From Elusimicrobiota bacterium (GTDB lineage Bacteria > Elusimicrobiota > UBA5214 > JBBAAG01), in contig JBBAAG010000011.1 of NCBI GenBank assembly GCA_041658405.1, positions 1 to 51,201 on the forward strand: DNA of 51,201 bases, read 5' to 3'. Within the stretch, counting starts at the first letter, position 1, and each line of letters begins with the position of its first letter. Of this stretch, positions 14,557-23,261 are shown in pieces. The translations under genes and the position numbers were made by a program. The notes beneath the pieces are model-generated. The model saw only the letters and a list, made by a program, of their open reading frames with translations, did not search any database and had not been told where the DNA came from.

Positions 14557-15969
14557 ATGAATATAAACATTGAACGTGAAAGTATTGAAAAAATAGTTGG
14601 TGCCGTAACAGACGCCGGGTTTACAGCTATGCAGGAACGGGTGAATAAATGCCTTGCGCGGTTTAATGAAGTATTTCCCGGGGTGGCAGATGTACAGTTG
14701 TACCGCGCACCGGGGCGCGTTAACATTATTGGTGAGCATACTGACTATAACGGCTTGCCCGTACTTCCGATTGCGATTGACCGTGATATCATTGCTGTAG
14801 TTTCCAAACGTAAAGATCATAAAATAGTTTTTGGTGATACAAAAAAAGATTTTCCTCTTACTGAGTTTGAGATCACACGTAAGATTCAACCTTTTGAAAA
14901 AGGGTTTTGGGGTAATTATATAAAAGCTGCAGTACAAACTGTGGTGGATTATGTTGACCATGCTGAACTTAAGGGTGTCAACGCAGTGCTTGATAGTACA
15001 GTACCTATTGCCGCGGGGTTGAGTTCATCAGCAGCGTTGACTGTGTTAACCTCAAAGGTTGTAACTGAACTTAATGATATTAAAATCAGCGGGTTGACTT
15101 TAGCGCAGAAAATTGCGGAAGGTGAACGCTATGTCGGGACGGATACCGGCGGGATGGACCAGGCAATATCGTTACTCGGGAAATTAGGGTATGCATTAAA
15201 AATTGATTTCAGCCCGTTGGAGATACACGCAGTGCAGTTGCCGAAGGAGTATGTGTTTGTGGTAGCTAATAGTAATGTTCATGCGGAGAAGTCCGGTGCT
15301 GCACAGATGGAGTATAACCGCCGTGTGTCGGAATGCCGGCTGGGGACGGTTATCCTTGAGAAGTACCTACAAAAAAACGGGTATCCTAACGCAAAACTTA
15401 AATGGTATGGGACTTTGCGTGAAGCGAAGTATAAGACTGTGGTTGAGAATTTTTCTGATATTTTGGAGAAAGTGTTTCACCCGGAACCTTACAGCCTAGA
15501 AGAGGTTGCAAAAACTGTGGGGTGTGATACACAAAACGTTGTAACACGGTGTCTAACATTGAAAACCGGGAAAGTGTTTGACACGCCGGTTGATGGGTTC
15601 AAAATTAAGCAGCGTGCGGTGCATGTTATTACCGAATGGCAGCGGGTGGAACGTTGTGTTGCCGCAATGGAACGCGGGGATATTGATACTGTCGGTGCGT
15701 TGATGGATATCTCGCATAAAAGTCTTGCACGGGATTATGAGGTTAGTTGTCCTGAGCTTGATCGTTTAGTCGAAGCCATGATGTCTTCCGGTGCGGTGGG
15801 GGCGCGTCTTACTGGTGCGGGGTTCGGCGGGTGCGCAATCGCTCTTGTAAAACGTGAAGAAAAAGAAGTTGTTGTCTCAAAAATAGTTGAGAAGTTTTAT
15901 GGTGGTAACGCTAAACCCGGGAATATTTTTACAGTGATTCCTACCGCCGGGGCGGGCCGCGTAGTATAG
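14557..15969 (+). CDS. galK: galactokinase (GHMP kinase), long form
   Basis: A 470-residue GHMP kinase that should phosphorylate galactose (or N-acetylgalactosamine) at C1. Signatures in order: galactokinase motif RAPGRVNIIGEHTDYN (50-65), ATP-binding GLSSSAALTV (about 152-161), GGMDQAISLLG, and C-terminal GARLTGAGFGGCAIALV (about 427-443). Bacterial GalK is usually near 390 residues. This one has extra sequence between about 260 and 340 (LGTVILEKYL to FHPEPYSLEEVAKTVG), as in the GALK2/GalNAc kinase branch, so substrate preference is open. ATG at 14557 follows AAAGGTG at 14540-14546. TATAAT at 14523-14528 may be its -10 box. An epimerase gene lies further on at 19242, which fits galactose metabolism loosely. 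Confidence 0.9.
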   Translation: MNINIERESIEKIVGAVTDAGFTAMQERVNKCLARFNEVFPGVADVQLYRAPGRVNIIGEHTDYNGLPVLPIAIDRDIIAVVSKRKDHKIVFGDTKKDFPLTEFEITRKIQPFEKGFWGNYIKAAVQTVVDYVDHAELKGVNAVLDSTVPIAAGLSSSAALTVLTSKVVTELNDIKISGLTLAQKIAEGERYVGTDTGGMDQAISLLGKLGYALKIDFSPLEIHAVQLPKEYVFVVANSNVHAEKSGAAQMEYNRRVSECRLGTVILEKYLQKNGYPNAKLKWYGTLREAKYKTVVENFSDILEKVFHPEPYSLEEVAKTVGCDTQNVVTRCLTLKTGKVFDTPVDGFKIKQRAVHVITEWQRVERCVAAMERGDIDTVGALMDISHKSLARDYEVSCPELDRLVEAMMSSGAVGARLTGAGFGGCAIALVKREEKEVVVSKIVEKFYGGNAKPGNIFTVIPTAGAGRVV

Positions 15970-15978
15970 CCGGCTTGT

Positions 15979-16689
15979 CTATCCCAGTAGTTGTTGAAGT
16001 TTATTAACCTTTTGTGGCTTTAAGTCTTTTATATTTTTAAACGCATACTTTATCCCGAGTTTTTTCCATTTATCTACTCCCATTGTATGATAAGGTAATA
16101 GTTCTGTTTTCTCGATAATTCTTTTATAGGGTTTCAGTAATGCTGCATATCCGCGGATGTCTTTTATTGTATCATTAAACTCCGGGACTATTACATGACG
16201 GATCCATACCGGGATGTTATTTTCTAAAAGGTAATCCAGGATTTTTAGTGTATGATTTAAACTTGATCCGGTTAGCCATTTATATTTCTTGTCTTCAAAA
16301 TGTTTTACATCTAACAAAACCAGGTCGGTATATTTTAAACATCGTTTGACGTCAGGATTTAACATACACCCGCTGGTGTCCAGTGTTGTGTGTATTCCGT
16401 GTTGTTTACACTGATAAAAAAGCTGTGAGGCATATTTCGCTTGCGTTAAGGGTTCTCCTCCGGAAAGGGTTAATCCGCCAGTGGTGCTGAAGTATGGTTT
16501 GTATTTTATTATTGTTTTCATACTTTGAGATACTGTCATCGCGGTGCCTCCCCGGGGATTCCATGTGTCCGGATTGTGGCAGTACCTGCATCTTAATGGG
16601 CATCCTTGCAGAAAAAGTATTATACGCAAACCTGGCCCGTCGGCTGTGCCCATGGTTTCAACTGAATGCACCCGGCCTTTTATTCTCAC
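15979..16689 (-). CDS. pflA: pyruvate formate-lyase activating enzyme
   Basis: A 236-residue radical SAM enzyme that installs the glycyl radical on PflB. The [4Fe-4S]/SAM motif CxxxCxxC is CPLRCRYC (Cys30, 34, 37), preceded by the conserved start GRVHSVETMGTADGPG (5-20) and followed by the SAM-binding LSGGEPL (about 78-84). Length is close to E. coli PflA (246). It lies three bases downstream of pflB on the same strand, so the two form an operon under the ZTP riboswitch. Acts in the cytoplasm under anaerobic conditions. Confidence 0.95.
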   Translation of the reverse strand: MRIKGRVHSVETMGTADGPGLRIILFLQGCPLRCRYCHNPDTWNPRGGTAMTVSQSMKTIIKYKPYFSTTGGLTLSGGEPLTQAKYASQLFYQCKQHGIHTTLDTSGCMLNPDVKRCLKYTDLVLLDVKHFEDKKYKWLTGSSLNHTLKILDYLLENNIPVWIRHVIVPEFNDTIKDIRGYAALLKPYKRIIEKTELLPYHTMGVDKWKKLGIKYAFKNIKDLKPQKVNKLQQLLG

Positions 16690-16692
16690 GTT

Positions 16693-18963
16693 TTACTTCC
16701 CAATCTTTTTGTGGAACGTTCGTGCAATGACTTCGCGTTGCTGTGGTTTGTTTAACTTATGAAAATTGACGGCATAACCCGAGACTCTGATTGTTAGGTT
16801 AGGATATTTATCGGGATGTATCATTGCGTCTGTAAGGTCGTGTTCTTTCATTATGTTAACATTAAGATGATGCCCTTCCGATGAAAAGTAGCCGTCAAGG
16901 ATTGAGGATAAATTTGTTGCTGCTATATTACTATCTTTCCCGAGGACGTCCGGGATTAACGTAAATGTATTCGAGATACCATCCCGGCAGGAACAGTAGG
17001 GTAATTTTGTTACAGAGTTCAACGATGCAAGTGCGCCAGCAGTGTCTCTGTTATGCATAGGGTTTGCTCCGGGTGCAAACGGTGCGCCTTTTTTACGGCC
17101 ATCAGGCGTTGCACCGGTCATTTTGCCGTATACTATGTTTGAGGTTATAGTAAGTATTGATAATGTGTGATGCGCGTTACGGTATGCCGGGGTTTTTTCT
17201 AACGTACGCTGGAAGTCGGTTACAAGTTCACGGGCTATGGAGTCTACACGGTCATCGTCATTGCCGTACTTCGGGTATGTACCTATGGTTTTGTAGCCAG
17301 TAATAATACCCCGGTGGTCTTTGACCGGGATAACCTTTGCGTATTTGAGTGCGCTTAGTGAGTCCGTTACTACTGATAATCCTGAAATCCCAAAGGCCAT
17401 ATAACGTTTGATGTAGGTGTCATGTAATGCCATCTGTAACTTTTCGTATGCGTACTTGTCATGCATATAGTGTATGACGTTCATGGTATTGACGTATAAA
17501 TTGCATAGCCAGTTACGGTAGAAAATGTAGCGTTTGAGGGTTTCATTGTAGTCCATAATCTTACCCGCAGGCATTGGGTCCATCTCAGGGCCGATTTGGT
17601 CACCTGTAACTTCGTCACGGCCACCGTTGATTGCCATTAATAACAATTTTGGCAGGTTGCACCTTGCGCCAAAAAATTGCATTTCTTTACCAATTGTCAT
17701 CGCAGAGACACAGCATGCAATCCCGTAGTCATCGCCATATAAAGGGCGCATGAGGTCGTCATTTTCGTATTGTATGGAATTAGTTTCTATTGTTATCTTT
17801 GCGCAATAGTTTTTGAATTCCTGAGGTAAACGCGTGGACCATAGAATCGTTAGGTTGGGTTCCGGTGCGGGGCCCAGGTTTTTTAGTGTATGCAAAAAAC
17901 GGTAGGTGGTTTTCGTAACCATACTCCGTCCGTCAATACCTAGGCCGCCAAGGGATTCGGTTATCCATAACGGATCTCCGGCAAAAAGTGTGTTGTACTC
18001 AGGGGTACGCAGTTGGCGTGCTAAGCGTAATTTTAGGATGAAGTCGTCAGTGATTTCCTGTGCTCCTTTTTCATCCAGCCGTCCTTCTTGTATGTCGCGT
18101 GTAAAGTATATATCTAAAAATGTGCTTATCCGTCCGAGTGACATCGCAGCGCCGTTTTGTTCCTTAATAGCGCCAAGATAGGCGTAGTAGAGCCATTGTG
18201 TGGCTTCCAGTGCGTTTACCGCAGGACGTGAGATGTTATGGCCGTACAACGCTGCCATTTTATTGAGTTTTTCAAGGAAGTCTATTTGTCTATAAAGTTC
18301 TTCGGATAAACGTATATTTTCGTCATCCATCGTGTGTTCTGCGAGTTTGTTTTTATCATACTTTTTTTGGGTAATCAAAAATGTTGTGCCATATAATGCC
18401 ACACGGCGGTAGTCACCTATGATTCGTCCTCTGCCATAGGCGTCCGGTAGGCCTGTGATAATGCCGGATTTCCGCGCTTTTTTCATGTCATCCGAGTACG
18501 CACGGAAGACGCCATCGTTATGAGTGGTGCGGTAATGGAAGTATTCTTCTATTTTGTCGTCTAGTTTGTAGCCATAGGATTCACATGCGGTGCGGGCCAT
18601 TCTTATTCCGCCAAACGGGTTGACTCCGCGTTTCAACGGTTTGTCGGTTTGTAACCCCACGATGAGTTCAAGGGTTTTGTCTATGTAACCGGGTTTGTAC
18701 GTAAGTAATGAAGATACTGTACCGGTGTCAATGTCAAGTACGCCGCCACGCGCGTGTTCTTGTTTTAATATCTTTTCTGTTATTGCACAAAGTTTGAGGG
18801 TGCGTTCTGTCGGCGGGGATAAGAAGTCAGTTCTACCGTCATATGGATTATAATTTTTTTGAATAAACCCGCGGACATCGATTGTTGTTTGCCAGGTACC
18901 CGGGTTAAAACCGCGCCAGGGGTGTTGCACCTTTTTGTCGGTATGCTTGGGGTTGCGTGTCAT
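16693..18963 (-). CDS. pflB: formate C-acetyltransferase (pyruvate formate-lyase)
   Basis: A 756-residue glycyl-radical enzyme: pyruvate + CoA to acetyl-CoA + formate. The catalytic Cys pair is at 417-418 (ACCVSAM), matching Cys418/419 of E. coli PflB. The radical site is Gly729 in RVSGYAVNF. The conserved PDGR near TPDGRKKGAPFAPGANP and GHHLNVNIM before the glycyl loop are also present. The enzyme indicates anaerobic fermentation and also supplies formate for 10-formyl-tetrahydrofolate, which fits the ZTP riboswitch in its leader. The start is the ATG at 18963 with AGGAG at 18976-18980, which lies inside the predicted regulatory hairpin. Confidence 0.96.
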   Translation of the reverse strand: MTRNPKHTDKKVQHPWRGFNPGTWQTTIDVRGFIQKNYNPYDGRTDFLSPPTERTLKLCAITEKILKQEHARGGVLDIDTGTVSSLLTYKPGYIDKTLELIVGLQTDKPLKRGVNPFGGIRMARTACESYGYKLDDKIEEYFHYRTTHNDGVFRAYSDDMKKARKSGIITGLPDAYGRGRIIGDYRRVALYGTTFLITQKKYDKNKLAEHTMDDENIRLSEELYRQIDFLEKLNKMAALYGHNISRPAVNALEATQWLYYAYLGAIKEQNGAAMSLGRISTFLDIYFTRDIQEGRLDEKGAQEITDDFILKLRLARQLRTPEYNTLFAGDPLWITESLGGLGIDGRSMVTKTTYRFLHTLKNLGPAPEPNLTILWSTRLPQEFKNYCAKITIETNSIQYENDDLMRPLYGDDYGIACCVSAMTIGKEMQFFGARCNLPKLLLMAINGGRDEVTGDQIGPEMDPMPAGKIMDYNETLKRYIFYRNWLCNLYVNTMNVIHYMHDKYAYEKLQMALHDTYIKRYMAFGISGLSVVTDSLSALKYAKVIPVKDHRGIITGYKTIGTYPKYGNDDDRVDSIARELVTDFQRTLEKTPAYRNAHHTLSILTITSNIVYGKMTGATPDGRKKGAPFAPGANPMHNRDTAGALASLNSVTKLPYCSCRDGISNTFTLIPDVLGKDSNIAATNLSSILDGYFSSEGHHLNVNIMKEHDLTDAMIHPDKYPNLTIRVSGYAVNFHKLNKPQQREVIARTFHKKIGK

Positions 18964-19112
18964 ACAGTAATACCGCTCCTATGTAATAAAATTATTCTGT
19001 TCCTACTAAGTATTACCCAGGCGGGCGGTACTGTCTACTCTTGCTTAACCGATTCACCATGGTTCAACTATTTGTTCCCATGTATTTTATGCCGCCAGTT
19101 TCGGTCAAGCTC
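18964..19112 (-). promoter_or_regulatory. ZTP (pfl) riboswitch with RBS-sequestering expression platform
   Basis: On the minus strand the leader folds as the pfl motif. P1 is CTTGACCGA (19101-19109) paired with TCGGTTAAG (19044-19052), nine pairs. Inside P1 are the conserved ACTGGCGG and a P2 hairpin CATGG/CCATG. After a linker comes the hallmark CCGCCTGGG (19016-19024), whose CCGCC can pair with GGCGG as the pseudoknot. Between this and the ATG, GCGG and TACTGT (18964-18975) can pair with CCGC and ACAGTA of the aptamer's 3' side, trapping the AGGAG ribosome binding site; ligand binding should release it. The family senses ZTP/ZMP, a sign of low 10-formyl-THF. Pairings checked by hand, no covariance search done. 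Confidence 0.8.
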
Positions 19113-19130
19113 ACACTACTACAACGGGTA

Positions 19131-19160
19131 ATTATAAGTTTATGCTCCGCTGGTTGTCAA
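19131..19160 (-). promoter_or_regulatory. consensus sigma-70 promoter of pflBA
   Basis: On the minus strand: TTGACA (19155-19160), 18-base spacer, TATAAT (19131-19136), both perfect consensus hexamers. Transcription would begin near 19124 and run straight into the riboswitch, leaving a leader of about 160 bases before pflB. Confidence 0.8.
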
Positions 19161-19241
19161 TATAATCACTGAAGAAAGTTTTTTTGTATTTTGTATAATG
19201 TTTGTTTAGTTGAAATCAAAAGAAAGGTGTTTGAGAATATC

Positions 19242-20159
19242 ATGAAGATTGTAGTTACCGGTGGGGCGGGGTTTATCGGCTCTCATGTAGTTGAGCATTA
19301 TTGCCGTGATGCTCGGAATAAGGTTGTTGTTTTGGATAATCTACGGTCGGGCTACCGGAAGAATCTTATTAGCCTAACTCATGAATTTATTGAAGCAAGT
19401 GTTACTGACCTTACTGCGGTAGAACGGTGTATCGACGGGGCAGAGTATGTGTTCCACCTCGCTGCATTGGTGAGTGTGCCGGAATCGATGAAGGAGCCGA
19501 AACTTACTGAAGATATTAATGTCGGGGGTACGTTGAATATCCTATCCGCAGCGGTTAAGTATCATGTAAAAAAGGTTGTATTCATTTCTTCCGCTGCGGT
19601 GTATGGTACAAATCCGGTTGTCCCTAAGACTGAGGATATGTTGCCGGAGCCGCGGAGCCCGTATGCTGTTACCAAACTCGCGGGGGAGTATTATTGCAAT
19701 ATTTATGCTCAGGAATATGGGTTGCCGGTGGTAGCTGCGAGGTTCTTTAATGTATTCGGGCCAAGGCAGGATCCAAGGTCGCAGTATGCCGCTGCAATTC
19801 CTATCTTCACATCAAAAGCGGTGAAAAACGAACTCATCACAATTTATGGGGATGGTGAACAAACACGGGATTTTGTGTATGTAAAGGATGTAGTTAACGC
19901 GTTAACTTGTGTTGTTGCAAACGGTAATGGAGTTTATAATATCGGGCTGGGGAAAGGGACGAGTGTTAATTCATTGGTAAAGAAAATTGTTGAACTAACA
20001 AATTCGCAGTCAAAGATTATATATGCCGAGCCGCGGGTTGGGGATGTAAAATTTTCAGTTGCTGATATTACCCGTTTAAAAAACGCGGGGTTTAAGAGTA
20101 ATGTGGCGTTTGAAGATGGGTTGAGTGATACGGTAAAATATTTTGGGTTATGCGTATAA
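19242..20159 (+). CDS. NAD-dependent epimerase/dehydratase (UDP-glucose 4-epimerase-like)
   Basis: A 305-residue extended short-chain dehydrogenase. NAD-binding GGAGFIGSHVVEHY (7-20), then VVLDNLRSGYRKNL, HLAALVSVPESM, a Ser triad position in VFISSAAVYGTNP, and the catalytic YAVTK (about residue 147), followed by the conserved RFFNVFGPRQDP. This pattern is typical of UDP-glucose/UDP-GlcNAc 4-epimerases (GalE/WbpP-like); the exact sugar is not certain. ATG at 19242 is chosen because it directly precedes KIVVTGGAGFIG; an in-frame extension from 19191 has no support. Its last ten bases overlap the start of the barrel gene, so the two are cotranscribed. Confidence 0.9.
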   Translation: MKIVVTGGAGFIGSHVVEHYCRDARNKVVVLDNLRSGYRKNLISLTHEFIEASVTDLTAVERCIDGAEYVFHLAALVSVPESMKEPKLTEDINVGGTLNILSAAVKYHVKKVVFISSAAVYGTNPVVPKTEDMLPEPRSPYAVTKLAGEYYCNIYAQEYGLPVVAARFFNVFGPRQDPRSQYAAAIPIFTSKAVKNELITIYGDGEQTRDFVYVKDVVNALTCVVANGNGVYNIGLGKGTSVNSLVKKIVELTNSQSKIIYAEPRVGDVKFSVADITRLKNAGFKSNVAFEDGLSDTVKYFGLCV

Positions 20160-21958
20160 TACGTAACCCCCCGTGCTTTATAACTATTTTTCTTGGTATT
20201 GCCATTAGTTTGTTTGCCTACACAAATGCTTTTTCTGTGTCTGAACCTTCCATCATTATAATAAGTCCGGATGATGAAGAAGTTATCGAAGATATTATGC
20301 CGCAGGTGTCCGTAATGTTTGAAGGACAGGTGGATGTTACTACCGTGAAAATAAAGGTTGATGGCGTGGATGTAACACCGCAATGCGATATCGCGCCGGA
20401 ATATCTTCTCTATGTTCCGCAGATGGCTATGAGTGAAGGTTCTCATCAGGTTATCGTTACCGCTAAGGATACTTGGGGACAAGATATTATGCCGGCAGTG
20501 TGGGTGTTCATAACAGTTATACGTCTTGAGGGTGAAGGTGCTGTGGTGTCTGATACAGAAACCGTGAGTTTTGAGGGAGAACTCGGGGGGGTTGAGGATA
20601 CAAAACAGTCGGTCGGGATGGTTAATGGAACTTTGTCTGTTGGTTGGCAAAACGCGTGGACTGATAATACACAAGCGGATTATTATACTGTTACTTTATC
20701 TACCCTTGTAGCAATGGATAGTTATTTTTACGGGCAAATATTAGGAGTTAATTTCAGTGGGTGGTATAACCGTAACCAGGAGTATAAGCCGTATGAACAG
20801 TTCGCTATTGATGTGTACAGTGATTATCTTGACCTAACCGCCGGATATTTTTTCCCGTACTTCAGTGAACTTTCCTTAAATGATTTTAATGCCTTGGGGA
20901 GTAAGGCATATATTAAAATCGGGGAGACTAAGCTCGGATTAGTGGGTGCACGGATACGTGAGCCTGAAGAAGGTACTGAAGAAGGATGGGGTACCTACGC
21001 GCGGTATGTCACAGGGGTAAAGCCGGAGTTTGAGTTTGGAGAGAATTTGCTTGTTTCATTAATTTATGTTCGTGCATGGGATGAGATTTCGTCATTAAAA
21101 ACGCCGGGGTATGCTGTGCCAATAAAAGGTTCCACGGTTGAATTGTTCACGAATTATACGATGCTTGAAAAGTATAATCTCGTGGCTGAACTTTCAAGTA
21201 ATGAGTATTACGAGAATGCGTTGTTGAGTAATGCCAGGCCGTTAACTGATTCTGCGTGGGTGGTAAGTTTTGGTGCGGTTTTGGATTCCGGGAAGGTTAA
21301 TCTAGGGTATCGCAGGGTGGGCTCAAACTATTATCCCGTAGCGAGTTCAATGATTGAATCTGATCGTATGGGGCCTGAGTTTAGTGCTGAGTATACTATC
21401 CCGGGGATTTTTACGACTGTTTCTGCGGAGACGGATTATTATCAGAACCTGGTGTCGACAACCTATGCAAAAGCGTATCGCGATGATTATAAGACATATT
21501 ATGTTCGCGCGTATTTAAATGTTCCGGAAAAACCGTCATTATCGATTTCATGGAGGGATACCGTATATTTTAATGAGCAACGGAATGTTAGTACCACGCT
21601 TAATTTCGGGTTTTTTAATAATAAACTGAATTATTCGGTGAGTGCAAGTCAAAGTAGTAGTTACGCAGACAATATAGAGACTGTGTATCAGAATATAAAC
21701 GCGTATTTTTCGGTTAAAATGCTTGATGGTAAACTCTTACCGTCGGTGAGTTATAATTATTATAAAGGGTTCACTAAGAGCGTGCCGGTGACCTATGAAA
21801 AGGTGCAGAATACGCGGACTGTGGAGGTTGCATATAATATTTTTAATGGGCATACGCTGACACTAAAATATTTTAATGTTTATAGTGTGGATGAGGTTAC
21901 GTTTGCTAATACTAACCTTGAGGAAGTGGTGTATGCTAAGTATAGTTTTAATTTTTAG
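20150..21958 (+). CDS. outer-membrane beta-barrel protein with N-terminal periplasmic Ig-like domain
   Basis: A 602-residue protein not assignable to a named family. Signal peptide about 1-29. Residues 34-125 form a beta-rich Ig-like domain (SPDDEEVI, VKIKVDGVDVTPQ, YLLYVP, EGSHQVIVTAKDTWG). The rest alternates polar and hydrophobic residues with many Tyr, like a 16- to 20-strand barrel, and the protein ends YAKYSFNF with the C-terminal Phe used for BAM recognition. The N domain resembles the periplasmic domain of the anti-sigma factor encoded at 22616-23245. It overlaps the epimerase gene by ten bases and precedes the sigma factor gene by 62 bases. Possible porin, adhesin or signalling partner. 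Confidence 0.75.
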   Translation: MRIIRNPPCFITIFLGIAISLFAYTNAFSVSEPSIIIISPDDEEVIEDIMPQVSVMFEGQVDVTTVKIKVDGVDVTPQCDIAPEYLLYVPQMAMSEGSHQVIVTAKDTWGQDIMPAVWVFITVIRLEGEGAVVSDTETVSFEGELGGVEDTKQSVGMVNGTLSVGWQNAWTDNTQADYYTVTLSTLVAMDSYFYGQILGVNFSGWYNRNQEYKPYEQFAIDVYSDYLDLTAGYFFPYFSELSLNDFNALGSKAYIKIGETKLGLVGARIREPEEGTEEGWGTYARYVTGVKPEFEFGENLLVSLIYVRAWDEISSLKTPGYAVPIKGSTVELFTNYTMLEKYNLVAELSSNEYYENALLSNARPLTDSAWVVSFGAVLDSGKVNLGYRRVGSNYYPVASSMIESDRMGPEFSAEYTIPGIFTTVSAETDYYQNLVSTTYAKAYRDDYKTYYVRAYLNVPEKPSLSISWRDTVYFNEQRNVSTTLNFGFFNNKLNYSVSASQSSSYADNIETVYQNINAYFSVKMLDGKLLPSVSYNYYKGFTKSVPVTYEKVQNTRTVEVAYNIFNGHTLTLKYFNVYSVDEVTFANTNLEEVVYAKYSFNF

Positions 21959-21967
21959 GTGGGCGTA

Positions 21968-21995
21968 GGGAACTTTTTTTGGTGCTGAGTTGTTA
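21968..21995 (+). promoter_or_regulatory. ECF-type promoter of the sigma/anti-sigma operon
   Basis: GGGAAC (21968-21973), then exactly 16 bases, then TTGTTA (21990-21995). GGAACTT is the classical -35 core of ECF sigma factors. The same arrangement, with close spacer sequence, stands before the Ig-repeat gene at 23262-23289. Suggests autoregulation of the sigma factor. Confidence 0.65.
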
Positions 21996-22020
21996 TTTTT
22001 TGTAGAAGGGGTTTTGGAAT

Positions 22021-22599
22021 TTGGTGGTGAAGAACGGTGGTTTCAGCGAAGATGATGCGGTGCTTATTGCTAAGGTAAAAAAAGGTGATACCCAGGCATT
22101 TGAGGAGTTAATGTTGAAATACGAGGATGGGGTGTATAACGTTGTGGCTGGGATTGTTGGGAGTTATCACGATGCGAGTGATGTTGTGCAGGAAGCGTTC
22201 TTTAAAGCGTATGTTAATATCCGAAAACTTAAGGGTGAGAAAAAATTCGCGGCATGGGTTTATACTATCGCAGTGAATTGCGCGAAGAATAGGTATAAAC
22301 AACAGAAACGTGAAGAAAAACGTGATGGAGGGAGTGAGGATAGTAATGCCGGTTCTGTGAGGGATGACAGTATGCAGGTTGAGGGAGTGGCTGAAAATAA
22401 TGAAACCACCGAGTTTGTCGCACAAAGTATCGGGAAGTTGTCTCCGGAGCATCGCGCGGTGTTGATCCTACGGCATATGCAGGGGATGGGATACGATGAG
22501 ATAGCTAAGGTAATGAAGTGCTCATTAGGAACTGTAAAGTCAAGAATTGCACGGGCACGGGAGAGTCTGGCGGTAGTTATTAGAGATAAAATAAATTGA
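22021..22599 (+). CDS. ECF-type RNA polymerase sigma factor
   Basis: A 192-residue sigma-70 family regulator lacking regions 1 and 3. Region 2 spans about 25-95 (FEELMLKYEDGVYNVV, DASDVVQEAFFKAYVNI, FAAWVYTIAVNCAKNRYK). An acidic/polar linker of about 40 residues follows. Region 4 is at about 136-185 (LSPEHRAVLILRHMQGMGYDEIAKVMKC as the helix-turn-helix, ending GTVKSRIARARE). TTG at 22021 has AAGGGG at 22006-22011 with nine-base spacing; GTG at 22024 or 22027 are alternatives. The anti-sigma gene follows 16 bases on. Likely responds to an envelope signal and transcribes its own operon and the Ig-repeat gene. Confidence 0.93.
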   Translation: MVVKNGGFSEDDAVLIAKVKKGDTQAFEELMLKYEDGVYNVVAGIVGSYHDASDVVQEAFFKAYVNIRKLKGEKKFAAWVYTIAVNCAKNRYKQQKREEKRDGGSEDSNAGSVRDDSMQVEGVAENNETTEFVAQSIGKLSPEHRAVLILRHMQGMGYDEIAKVMKCSLGTVKSRIARARESLAVVIRDKIN

Positions 22600-22615
22600 G
22601 TATAAAGAGGGTGTT

Positions 22616-23245
22616 ATGAAAAAACAGGATTGTCAGAAAATCAGAAGCAGTATAAACGCGTATATCGATGGAATGGATGATAGATGTAATCGCGAAGAGG
22701 TTGAAATGCATTTGCGTGCCTGCGTGGAGTGCCGGCGTATGGTTGAATTAAGTAAATCCGCGGGTGAGTTTATGAAACAAAATGTCCGGAAAATGCCACG
22801 GGAAGTTCATGATAATACGATGAGGATTGTGCGGAATTACGGTGTGCAGGTTCAACCCGTGTTTTATCAGTCATGGGTGGGGTATACTGTTGCGGGTTTT
22901 ATTGCGGTATGTTTGATTATAGGATTAATACCGCAGGTGGTAGTTAATAGTTCCGGGAAAAAGGTTGGGGTTGAGATTCTAACCCCAGAAGCCGGGGCTG
23001 TAGTGTATGATAGTAAAACCGATGTATGTGCAAGAGTCAAGGTAAAGGTTAAAGGCGCTACTGTACGGGTATATGTTGATAAACAGGATGTTACTTCCAC
23101 AACAGAGTTTGTGGATGATTATCTTTGGTATCGCCCTATAAAGCCGTTAAAGGATGGGTATCATAGTATTGATATTCAAACTGTTGACCGTAAAGGCGAA
23201 ATTGTTGCTGAGACAGAGTTTTCGTTTATTATGGTGTCAAAGTAG
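22616..23245 (+). CDS. anti-sigma factor with zinc-finger domain and periplasmic Ig-like sensor
   Basis: A 209-residue single-pass membrane protein. The cytoplasmic part has the anti-sigma zinc-finger pattern His32-x3-Cys36-x2-Cys39 (MHLRACVECRRMVE). One transmembrane helix spans about 88-110. Residues 117-209 are periplasmic and beta-rich: ILTPEAGAVV, VRVYVDKQDVT, YLWYRPIKPLKDGYHSIDI. That region lines up with residues 34-125 of the outer-membrane barrel protein encoded at 20150-21958 (shared V-D-x-x-DVT, YL-x-Y-x-P, G-x-H, D-x-x-G). It should hold the sigma factor at the membrane until a signal releases it. No protease site can be predicted from sequence. Confidence 0.88.
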   Translation: MKKQDCQKIRSSINAYIDGMDDRCNREEVEMHLRACVECRRMVELSKSAGEFMKQNVRKMPREVHDNTMRIVRNYGVQVQPVFYQSWVGYTVAGFIAVCLIIGLIPQVVVNSSGKKVGVEILTPEAGAVVYDSKTDVCARVKVKVKGATVRVYVDKQDVTSTTEFVDDYLWYRPIKPLKDGYHSIDIQTVDRKGEIVAETEFSFIMVSK

Positions 23246-23261
23246 GATTATTGTTTTAATA

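Noticed and set aside
14454..14726. 91-codon N-terminal extension of the antiporter
   Set aside because: It covers the galactokinase start on the other strand, has no family resemblance, and the ATG at 14453 sits just before the first membrane helix.
19191..19241. 17-codon extension of the epimerase
   Set aside because: The NAD-binding strand begins right after the ATG at 19242, as usual in the family.
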